From positions 3,472,001-3,536,000 of the forward strand of contig NC_079234.1 in NCBI RefSeq assembly GCF_028502605.1: a stretch of DNA of 64,000 bases, given 5' to 3'. Made by a program: the position numbers and the translations under genes. Each line of letters opens with the position of its first letter. Positions within the stretch are counted from its first letter, which is position 1. Of this stretch, positions 45,045-55,194 are shown piece after piece. The DNA is from Trichoderma breve (Eukaryota > Ascomycota > Sordariomycetes > Hypocreales > Hypocreaceae). The notes below the pieces were generated by a model that saw nothing but the letters and a program-made list of their open reading frames with translations, was not told the DNA's origin and did not search any database.

Positions 45045-45799
45045 TCATAATTTGTGGTCGTTGTGACCCTTGTGCTTCAGAAACTCTGGTTCCTCAAGCC
45101 TGCTGCTCTTCAGCTCCACGTATGAGTACGCAATGGGACCAGGATCTTTAAATATTTGTCCACAGTGCTTCACGTGTCGCTCGTTGTCGTATCTCGGCTC
45201 AATCAACACCCCAGTAAAACGTGCTCGTTGTTGCTTTCTCCAGTAGTAAAAGCAATGCATGAAATGCCAGTTGGTGGTAGTCCAAAAGAAGCCGTTGGTA
45301 TCTGCCAATGCGCCGACTTCGTCTATACTCAAGAGCCGGGAATGCTCTGCATCCACCCAATACTGCCAAGTGCCATTCTCTCCATCTCCCATCTTTTCAA
45401 ACTCAGCAACTAGTTCACTGTCGATACATTGCGGAGGCAACCATGCTGCGGCAATAGTATCGTATTTACAGCCCATTGCGCGTGCTTCGGCCGTGCTAGA
45501 GCCGCAGTCACATCTGGTCCCCGTTGACGTAGGTCGCGATTGCATGTATAATGCGATAGCAGCGGCTAGGGCGAGGACAACCAAGATAACATCCTTGATT
45601 ATGATGAGGATAGTCACATATCCAAGTCTCTTTCGTTTCCGAGGCTCAAGAATTGGGTCATTCTCATTGCTTGTTTCGCCAAGTTCGATCCTGCAGAAGC
45701 AGATGCGTCAGTATTCCAAAGTAGGGATCAATACTAAACAAAAAAACAAACAAATAAACCTGAGAAGTGCCACACTTACTTTTGGTATTCGTGTACCAT
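45045..45799 (-). CDS. DUF3328-related single-pass membrane protein with HxxHC-like motifs, copy F
   Basis: Two exons, a 20-nt first exon (45799-45780) and 45690-45045, giving 221 residues. After a basic segment (EPRKRKRLGY) comes a membrane helix (TILIIIKDVILVVLALAAAI, about 38-57). The lumenal part is CDCGSSTAEARAMGCKYD, AAAWLPPQC, then HFMHCFYYWRKQQRARFTG and RHVKHCGQIF. This is the widespread fungal family with GCKYDxxAAAWLPxxC and MHCxYxWRK, related to but distinct from true UstYa proteins. Function unknown. The second motif (HVKHC) resembles UstYa HVDHC. Its place among UstYa-like genes suggests a role with them. Confidence 0.8.
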
Positions 45800-46610
45800 T
45801 GTGCAATCGACTTGGCTTTTTTCTCTATTGCTGGTGATGATTACTGAAGTGATATGATATCGAAGTGCCTTAACACAGACGTGGATACAACGTCGAAGAG
45901 AAAAAGAATCTGACAATTAGTGCCTCACTGCAACCTGGGGGAAAGAGACAGTCACAGGGCAGGGGCGCCGAAGTCCGCTCAGGCCGCGTGACTTGAGTCA
46001 AGATCATTTTCCAAGATCTTGAATTACAGTAAGATACCGATCCCTCCCTCTAGTTGCAAGGATCGGCCATTACCTGCACGCATGCATTAGTGTTCATGTC
46101 CCATGCGGGGTGCGAATAGTCAGCATCAAGATTCCATCCTGTTACCCTGGGGTATGAGGACTTTTGAGTCTCGGACGAACCCCCGACAGTCAATGTAACC
46201 GCACCTCAGATGCCGTATCATCTCAAAGAGGCATTTGCCTCGGTTCCACCCGTCTACGCTTACGGTTACGATAGAGCCGGATAATACCGCGGGTTTTATC
46301 CCGCTTTGTACTCGGAAACCGTATCCAACAGCAAGTCTGTCAGCCTCTGTAAAATCAGCAGGTTTACTTCGAACAAGAGAAAGTCATAGATAATGCAGTC
46401 TATTAAGGAAGTTAGTTAGAATGTTAGTTTCACAGTCCAAACATGTATCATTTTAGAGGCTTTAGGTAGATTTTTATTTCCGTGTATACGGAGTATGCCT
46501 ATATAGATATGGGGGCTGACCTAAGTTAGGACAGGGATCTACGGAGAAATGAAGTTCAGGTACATGCGATTATAGCTCATCTTGTTTATTCATAGTAACT
46601 ATTGTATGTT
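45800..46610. other. intergenic region
   Basis: This lies between the promoter of copy F and the amidase 3' end. No coding region is supported. A tacggagta motif occurs at 46487-46495. Confidence 0.55.
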
Positions 46611-48518
46611 TCACTGAGATCCTATATTCTTATGGCCTGGTATGGGATCCAGCTTTCCAAGATCAGGAACAGGCCTTGGTGGGAGCGTGTTCTCAAAGAT
46701 ACTCATAAACCGCAGCAGCGTCTCTTCCTCGCCTGCCTTGGCAATTAAACAAATGCCGTACGCTCTGCCATTGTACGATAGAATTCCAAGAGGAACATTT
46801 GCAGTAGGGTAGCCTAGTTTCCATTTCCAATTAGTTTCAATGCCACAACCATCTTCATGCTTTTCTACACACCTGCAGCTGCGCCATGGATCAGCAGCGC
46901 CGAATCAGTGGGCGCAGCAATAATGCTCACTCCTTCAGTATCGAAGGTAGAGTCCAAAAGTTGTCTCGCCTTTGCTCGTAGTCCCTTCTTGAGAAACTCT
47001 ATCTCTTCTTCCTCATCAGTGTTGTCCAGACACTTGTGAAGATCACTCTGGTCAGGGAATGCTAAAGACTGGTTAGCAACCGTAGGAAACTGCTAAGTGG
47101 CTCAGATAGCTTACGATGAGGGAGAGCATCATCTTTGTGCTCTTCATTGAACTTGACAATATCAGCGAGTGAGCGCACAGGCGACTCTTCGTATTCTTTG
47201 AGAAAGTTATCAATGGTTCTGTTCTTGCAATCCCAAACTATAGTTCCAATTGGTCATGTAAGTAAATTGATGTAAAACTTCACTTTGATCACAGAAGATT
47301 GAACTCATCTTACATGCAATCTTCATAAACGCCTCTTTACCATCGACGGTCAACTCTGAAACATCCGGGACAACAACGGGATAGCGGAGATCACCTCCAG
47401 CCTCCTTTAACTTGGAGACAACCCGCTCGTAAGTCTCAATCTACTCATTATTAGCACACAAAGAACGTGATGTAGAGGCCATATTAACGACTGACCATCT
47501 CTTCTGCTGTGCCCTCATGATGCCGGCACATTGAGTCGCCCAGATTCCACACTCTCGGATCAACGAAGCCAACTGACAAACCTTGCCAATTTTTTTGCCC
47601 TGCAGAGGTTAGTTTGCGACCCAGGAGTATCTCGGTTACAGGTACAAGATCATGGGTTGATTTCGCCATCGGTCCGGCGGAATCATAGAGTTCACTTAGG
47701 GAGAACACTCCTTTTATGTCGACATCCCCAACAGTAGGCTTGATTGCATACAGCGCATTTCGGGACGCAGGCACCATAATCGATCCTGTAGTTTCAGTGC
47801 CTATCGACAGAGGGGCAAATCCAGCAGCTATAGCTACAGCTGGTCCCGTCGATGAGCCTCCAGGTGACTGTGCACATTTTCTATTAGACGAAAGTTCAGG
47901 GTAATAAGGCGACTAAGGATGGTGATGAACGAACAGAGTGACCAAGAATTGTCTCATTATCCTCAATCTGGCCAACATACGGAGACAGCGTCTGGCCACC
48001 GTAAGCAGACCATCCAGGCATCATGGCCGAAGTCTTCAAGCCACAGAACTCGGTCAAATTGGCCTTGCCCAGGATGATGAGGCCAGTATCTATTAATTTT
48101 TCTACCAACGGAGCATTCTTTTTGCATTTTGCTTGCGCCAGCGCGAAGGAGCCCGCAGTTGTAGGCATCCCAAGCTCTGAAGCCGTCATAATGCTATCCT
48201 ATACCAGGACACAAAGAAATGCATCAGAAATAATTGAATCCAAAGTGTAAGTAAAGTTCATACCTTTAGAACAATGGGTATGCCATGGAAAGGACCGCGA
48301 AGGGATCCAGCAGCGCGCTCAGCATCGAGCGCTGCTGCGATACTTCTAAGAGCATCCCGAGGTGCAAGTGAGATGAAGGCATTAAGGGCCGGATTATGTG
48401 CATCTATTTGGGTGAGGTATGTCTCGATAATCTGAACACTATTTAATTTCCCGCTAGCCAGTCGCTGCTGCAGCTCGACAGTTGTTGTTGTCAATGGGTC
48501 AAACAGGAGAGTAGACAT
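46611..48518 (-). CDS. amidase-signature family hydrolase
   Basis: Seven exons: 48518-48264, 48198-47935, 47867-47496, 47440-47314, 47237-47115, 47061-46873 and 46813-46611, giving 510 residues. The start at 48518 (MSTLLFDPL) fits fungal amidases; an upstream in-frame extension is less likely. Catalytic Lys lies in GIPIVLKDS (about 84), the cis-Ser in SPGGSSTGPAVAIAAG and the nucleophile Ser in GTETTGSIMVPASR, in the correct order. It would hydrolyse amides to acid and ammonia or amine; substrate unknown. Intron 2 uses the donor GTTCGT. It sits between UstYa-like copies F and G, so peptide processing is possible but unproven. Confidence 0.85.
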
Positions 48519-49969
48519 GTCGAAATTTTGGAGGGAATACAGAGTGTGTTGTTGCGGGCCAGGTGGGCGCAATGAAATGACTGTTGCTACCGCGTAAATA
48601 CGAGAGAGCAGTAGGCACCAACTACGATCACTATGAAGTATACCAGAATTCTGGCTAGTCATGCTAAGCGGAATGGTGTAATGGAATGTGTTACACTACC
48701 TGCCTGATTCGGCATCACTTGCCCGAGCAGCTATTGAGGATCTATTCACTGTATTTTGTGCAAGCGCAGTTACATGTAGTTCTGAGCCGTAAGCCAGGAC
48801 TCAGATCTTTTCAGTTTGCGTCAAATAACAAGCTCAGCAATGTTAACGCGGACATGTAAGCTTGCTAACCTGCATCCAACTTTGAAGAGCCTATTAGCGG
48901 GGCACTCTCTGATGTGGTTGAATAGTTGTCTAGGATCCTAGCACCTAGCAGAATATTATCTTGATGACTACATCCTAACAAGGCCTAGGTGTATCAAGTG
49001 TAAAGCCCCCCTCATAATACCGCTATTGTCCGGTATGCAGCAAAAGCTTTAAGGATATAGATTCAGGACCGTACCATATCTCGAGGTAAGATGTAACTTA
49101 CTGCAAGAGGTAAGGCATCTGCAGGCTAATCAGACTCAAATCCTATCCTGGAAGTACTTGTGCGGAGTCATGTTTTTTTGTGATACATCATGAGGATTCA
49201 GAAGACCCATTTATTAACCTGATAGCGGAGCATTGACAGCATGGCAGAAGCCTTCGGCCGAAAAGGAGCTTGCAGGACCAGGAAATGCATTCGTCAATTA
49301 GTTTTTCGTTGATAGCAACTCCGAGCATTTGCCTCATACAGTAAGCTCAACCAGCCGAAGCCCACTTCCTCTGGCCGGGAGCAAGGATCCATGCGGGTAG
49401 TTGAATCGCGCGCTAATATGTCGTACGCGGAGATTCCGTTACGCCCGTGTTGGTCAGACAGATTCATTCAGATGACAGAAATGCCCATGCCCGGTTTTGA
49501 GAAGTGGTCCCGCGTATGTAACCTCGTCTATCCGTTTATTCTTTGTTTACACCCTCCGTACTCGTACATACGAGTAAGTGCCGGCCGATATACCAACCCC
49601 CCCTCCCCCCTGTATGATGATCCCGTCTTTAGGGTGGTCAAGCTCCATCAGCACTAAGACCTGGAGATACCATCGTAAGTGGATCATGAAGTAACTCTTT
49701 ATCCGCAAAGCATCACTTCATGTAATTGCATGGAGATAGCAGACTATCCGTGAATGCGTCCTGCACAGCCTCCCGAAGAATGGTCAGCAGTCCGCTGACA
49801 AACGGCATTGGTGAGGAGTCACAGTACATAGCCACACCCAGCCTTCAGTATACCTGTATGCTGTCTTTAGAGCTTGAACATTTGAAACATCCGGTTTGCT
49901 ACTCACAACTCTTTCTTGACGGACATATCGGAAAGCCAAAACCTAACTCTCCTGGCTTTCTATTGCAAT
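48519..49969. other. 1.45 kb intergenic region
   Basis: This holds the upstream regions of the divergent amidase and membrane-protein genes. No supported gene. Short frames (plus 49391-49657, plus 49726-50046) lack motifs. Confidence 0.5.
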
Positions 49970-51443
49970 ATGGCCATTCGTACATTCGCTGTACTTTCGT
50001 TACTATGTCGATCAGTATTTGGTATTCAGAGGTCATTTGTTCTTGACCAGCAATGGGCAAACCATCAGCGATGCGTTGATATGAATGGCGACCACGCATT
50101 CCAGCCTAGTACTGCATCTTCCCTCGTCGTCACGTTTGATGCTGCCGCAGAGGGCTCAGTGAGCGTAGTTGTATTTGAGCTGGGAGATGAGCATCTAGGA
50201 GGAATTCGCCTTCCTGGTTCTCAAGACGTAAGTTGCACCGTCCAAGCTTCTGCGGTATAGACATCTGGTACCAAATCTAACACCATTGTCACATCACTAG
50301 AAGGAGATCTTTTGCAACTCACAAAACGTGGAACGGAAGCTCTGCGAAGAAAGTCAGATTGGCGAATTCTTAATCTCAGACCATGCTAGGGCGAAAGCAA
50401 AGCACCCCATGATTACTCGCGCCATCAACTTGACGAAGCCTATAGCGATTGTGTATCCCATTCAAGGCCCGGGCTATTTCTGCGCCGCAACGTACAGCCA
50501 TTCAGCCAAGTCGTACTCAGGTACATTGCTGGCAATCGATCCAAATGGGAATCTCCCAGCGTTCCGAAACGGCTTGCGTACCGTCTACACCGTCTTGGCG
50601 CGGATATGGCTTCTCTCAAATTCTATATGGGTTTATTTCGTTACAGACCTGGCTTTAGAACAGCTTATAGGCCCTTCTATAGCTGTGCTAGGCACCATAT
50701 CAATTGCCCAAGTTGCATTTAAATGGGGTTTCCTACAGCTTGAGGAGTCCAAAGCAGCATCTGCTTTGCAAATTTTATGGTACTGTCTCGAGTTAACCCA
50801 AAACTCTGTCGTCATGTTCATGATTCATAAGCTTGTCGCTGCGAGTGAAGCTTCACCACCGGACAGCATGCGGTCAAAAATTGTCAGAACGATTCTTCCA
50901 TATGCCTATCTGGCTGTTTTCCCCATTGTTTTCCTTCTTGCATCACTCGCAGACTTTACTGCTACGGCTGAGAGCATTCAACCTGCCATTGTTACTATTT
51001 TTCTCGGAATCTATCTGTTTGTCGGCGCTGCTGCCGCTGCCTTCATGCTTGTGGGACGACGTACTGCTACCCTTGAACATCAAAGAGAGGTTTCAATGGA
51101 AGATAAATTCATCCGAAAACCACTCTCGTTTGTTCTTGCGGTCTTATGTATCCCAATTATTGCTATTGTGGGTTTCAACATCTGGGCGATTCTAAAAGTC
51201 GGCGGCGACGGTACGAAGTTTGCGCACATGTTCTGGCACAGTCGCTTCGGGATCATTGATATGCCATATGAACTACTGTTTCTTATACTTGTCGTAGCTT
51301 TGATGGGACTCAACACATATCAAGCACATAGACATGATGAGATGACAGACATGAAGAGTATGGAGACTGAAGGTTTGATGTCCTACAAACCTGTATCAAT
51401 GGATTCGAGTGAGTCGGTAGAAGAGGAAAGAGAAGAGAAATAG
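49970..51443 (+). CDS. multi-spanning membrane protein with secreted N-terminal domain (7TM, GOST/PTM1-like)
   Basis: Two exons, 49970-50227 and 50301-51443, giving 466 residues. A signal peptide (MAIRTFAVLSLLCRSVFG) precedes a Cys-containing lumenal domain (about 20-170). About seven hydrophobic helices follow (TVYTVLARIWLLSNSIWVYF, ILPYAYLAVFPIVFLLASLA, PAIVTIFLGIYLFVGAAAAA, PLSFVLAVLCIPIIAIVGF, PYELLFLILVVALMGLN). An acidic tail (SSESVEEEREEK) ends the protein. Signal peptide, lumenal domain and seven helices recall GOST-type proteins (PTM1, GPR107), but I see no decisive motif. Its place inside the putative RiPP region might mean a role in transport or sensing of the product, which is speculation. 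Confidence 0.6.
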
Positions 51444-51613
51444 ATGTGTCAAGTAGAGCAATGGCATTTGTATGTCATATATGAGATAGAATTACAGAGC
51501 ATGGAGCCATATGAGGGCAGTAGGAAGCGTTGAAGATATAAACAAAATTATGAGCATACTTTATTTCTACAGACGTATATCTTCCTATCCGTTCCACAAT
51601 CCACCTAGATAGC

Positions 51614-52699
51614 CTATACAGCATTGCATTCTCCTTGACCTGGCAGTGCGTGATTTCTGCCTTTCTGGATCTCCAGTTTTCCATCGTGTCCTTCCACAAC
51701 GTGTTTGCTGGGGTGCCAGTTGTGCGCACTTACCGTGTGTTCAGCGGCCCAGTCGAGAATTTTGTCGAAATTACGACAGGTGTGCTGGTTATCTACTCGA
51801 GGTCGAAGGCCTTGGACAATCTCGCTCCATTCAAAGTAAACAACGCTGACGTCCGCTTGGCAGATGAGCGCTTGACGGACTTGGTCCAAGCAATGGTCTG
51901 AGAGATTGGAAAATGAGCCACACGTCCTCCATTAATCTGGAACATGACAAGACATACCAACATGCAACCATTTGCAGTAATCCACCGTGCCATTGGGAAA
52001 GTAGAAATGCTTGTCGTATCGATCTCGATATAACGCCATCCTTACAACATCCAAACAGTGCATTTGGTGGAAAATGTCGAGCGTCATGACATATTCGTTT
52101 TCTCTCCCTTCTAACGGGAGGCGGGCTGTGCGCTCAGGCAACAGAGAAGCAGTATGAGCATCGATCGCACTTAACATGCCGGCTACAAACATGATCAACG
52201 ATCAGTATTAGTTGAATCAGTATTAACATTGGAGAAGTAATGGCAGTACTAACGTGAATATAATGATGCCCAATTGTCGTCGATCTCATCTGTTGGCCAT
52301 CCTTGAAATTTTGTTTTATCTTCTCCTCTACTCCTGTTGAATAGATGCGGAACATATTCCACCAGGTCATTAACCGGGGCTTGTCGCAATTGAAAGTTAG
52401 GCCGAAGAGCAGACACAACAACGTTGACTAGGTGAGGGCTTACAGTATAATTGCAACGAAGGGTCTTTCTGCACGCCACTAGGAACTCGATGTAGTTGTA
52501 ATAGCAGCCCACCTATGTTTATTAAAAGTGCACACAGAAGGATCCAGATGATGATCCAAGTTGCTTTGCTTCGTTCTTTCTGGTGAGAAAGCGGCTTGTA
52601 TGCTCGGCCGCAATGTGAGCAGCATTCATCTTCATGCTCGTTGTCGGGGTTGTATAACAGCCCAGCGCTTTCGGTGTCGACGGTCTTGGGGGACGACAT
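51614..52699 (-). CDS. UstYa-like DUF3328 membrane oxidase, copy G
   Basis: Four exons: 52699-52444, 52379-52254, 52182-51958 and 51897-51614, giving 296 residues. The N-terminus has a CxxC pair (ECCSHCGRAYK) and one membrane helix (WIIIWILLCALLINIGGLLL, about 48-67). DLVEYVPHLFNR and EIDDNWASLYSP follow. Motif 1 is FHQMHCLDVVRMALYRDRYD and motif 2 HVDHCLDQVRQALICQADVSV, then HTCRNFDKILDWA. The C-terminal about 35 residues go beyond the usual end (KHVVEGHDGKLEIQKGR). Both His-Cys motifs are intact, so it should be active. It marks the right edge of the UstYa group. Confidence 0.85.
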
Positions 52700-53238
52700 G
52701 GTGTACAGACAGGCCTGTAGTGAGCACTCTAGTAGTCTCTGAAGCGCTGAAAGTGTAACGTAGGGGTTGTCGTGGTTCTTATAGTGTCTGGGTCAGCATA
52801 AGCATAAGCTCCCCGCTTTATAGACAGGCCATTCATGCAGAGTTCCCGTATGAAGACTCATTAGGTCCATATTGTATGTACTCAAATGACTATCTGTATC
52901 CATATCACATTACCACCCTGGGAGTGTACCTGCGTCGTTAGTTGTAACATGAACGAAGATTATGTAGCCATATCCTGCGGCAAGAGACTTAACGTTGTAT
53001 AATACAGATATACCGTACTCCAATTGGAAGCAGTTCGGTTCTTCAGTTTTTCCCTATTCAAATGCGTGTTCTGGTGTTCAAATGCGTGTTCTGGATCATA
53101 TTCAAAGTGAATGTCAAGTGGAATCTCAGCTAACCACGCGTTTAATATACTACCTAGTCCTATGCTCTACACATCTATGGAAGACAAAAAAGTCCTCCAC
53201 ATTATATCCATCTTATCAAACAACATAATGTCAATCCA
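52700..53238. other. intergenic region
   Basis: Promoter of copy G and 3' flank of the lectin-like gene. A direct duplication of caaatgcgtgttctgg occurs at about 53060-53095. No gene. Confidence 0.55.
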
Positions 53239-53961
53239 CTATATCGCAATAGGTATGAATTTCCAGATCTGGTTGGGGGACTGCTGACTCGGATACAGAA
53301 TAGCAGCAGTGTTGTCATCAGAGCTAGCATATTCGAGATCTATCACACGGCCTGGGAACTGCACGCTCTCAATTCTAAGAAATGTGTTAGTCACGGAATA
53401 CTTCACCTCAAATTAAAATTAAGGAGTAATATGAATGAAAAAGATATAAAAAGAAAGAAAAGAAAAGTACCCACTGGTAGGTGTCATTCTGGATGTTGGT
53501 AATTTTCCAACGGGTACCCTCGTTATAGATGGGGTTGTATACGGATGTGTCGAGCTGCGCAACACTACCATCAACTGAATAAAAGAGTTAGGATGAGCAT
53601 TTGAAGAATTACAAAGTTTAATAGTCTTATATCAGATGAAACAGTGAATGCATGTACACAAAGTCATAGAAGCATACCGGGAGCAGTGATCCAAGCGTTG
53701 CCAATGACGGATCCCAGACTGTAGACACCCCGGCGAAGAGAGGTTACAACCCACTGCTGATGTTGGTTATTCGTAGTCTGTCTCGTGCTTTAGATGAGTT
53801 AGTTGATGAATATTTAACGAGACATGGCCCTAGAGTGAAACTGACAAACCAACCACGCCGTTGATGGGGCCGTTGAAGGGGTTGGCCGCCTGATAAATAT
53901 CAAGGACTGGATTGCCCGAGAGAGTGCTAGAGATGATGTAGATTCCGTCCTTGAGAGGCAT
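53239..53961 (-). CDS. ricin-B-type beta-trefoil lectin-like protein
   Basis: Four exons: 53961-53846, 53787-53678, 53574-53475 and 53374-53239, giving 153 residues. It has three repeats typical of a single beta-trefoil: GIYIISSTLSGNPVLDIY ... NQHQQWVV, GVYSLGSVIGNAWIT ... GTRWKI, and YQIESVQFPGRVIDLEY ... PNQIWKFIPI. Each ends in a Q-x-W-like or RW element. There is no signal peptide, as in cytosolic fungal fruiting-body lectins. It has only the sugar-binding fold with no catalytic domain. The predicted role is carbohydrate binding, perhaps in defence against grazers; the ligand is unknown. Intron 1 uses GTCAGT and all are GT-AG. It is adjacent to the UstYa group but probably independent. 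Confidence 0.75.
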
Positions 53962-55194
53962 GATGAACTGAGTTTGATGTTTAACTCTTGGATGGAAAGA
54001 AGAAGAATAAATGTATTGCCAAGGCGTTTATTCAGTGCTTTGCTTCAGATAAGACGGGCTTGGATTTGAGAATAAGAGGGATTGTTCACTGTTTTATATA
54101 TATTTTTTGCTATCTAGAGATGCTATCATTTAGTTTTATAATGATGAAAATAAGCCATTTCAGCTTCTCTAGATAATAGCTCGCATCCAGACGCATGACT
54201 ACCGGGGCGCAGCAGTACCTCCAGCACTCCTACCATCTGCGGCTGAGATGTGATGCCGCTAACTATTGAGGCGTTGGTCATGTTCACAAGGGCTGCTTAC
54301 GATGCAATTCGAGACCAGAGCTCTGGAGTAGCATTTGCAAGCCAAGCAATCAATAGTTGCCGTCTAATCTAGCCTCTTTCTTCCAATAAGAGCATAGATT
54401 CATCACCATCCTCAGAGCTGAGATATCTAGCTCCAAGCGCGTGGCGGCACTTACTGCACGTACTATTGATGAATGCCGGTCCCGACCTCTAGCTACTAGA
54501 GCGTTGGCTCATGGTCAAGCATAAAATTAGCCTTATTACTGGCCAGTAATGATGTTTGCAGTTTTCGTACCCGTGCTGACCTGCATCTCTCATGCCGTCG
54601 AGGCGCCTTTAGCACGTCTTGAAGTAGTTCCAGACCCAAAATAGTGCGAGCAAGCATGTGTCCCGGTTGCGCTAGGTATCGGCTCTCGCGACATCCCATT
54701 TTGCAAGTGGCTAATACCTCATTAGAGAAACACTCAATGTCTGAAAGCGTCAGTCAGGAGACTGGTATAGCCCATGATGTGGTTTGCATAACATTCTCTC
54801 CAGAGAGTTGAGGGGCTTCACGGTGTAACGCAATAGGATTACTTCGTCTCATGTAGTTGCTTCATCATTGCAGTGAATACATAATTATAACTATATCAAT
54901 ATAGACGAATAACCCCCCCAGCTCCAGCTATCAAAACTCATAACAAAGTTCGCGTACATACTATTACATACATCTTACGCCGCAGCATGTCGCAGAATCA
55001 TAAGAGCTGTGATGCTTACATGGTATCTCTATAATATACACCAAAACGCCATTCGTACAAGTACAAGCAAAACGCCGACGATTTTACAAGTTCGATGTCA
55101 TGGAAAAAAAACCAGACAAAAACAGGCTGGCCTGTCTCATATCACACACGCGCTCTCATATACTAAAACAGTCGCTCCTTTTGAGAGGGGTTTT
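53962..55194. other. 1.2 kb intergenic region
   Basis: Between the lectin promoter and the 3' end of the Zn2Cys6 gene. The minus strand around 54300-54480 has coding-like but interrupted stretches (for example LSSEDGDESMLLLEERG then a stop, then RRQLLIAWLANATPELWSR), possibly a gene relic. I cannot assign it. Confidence 0.4.
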
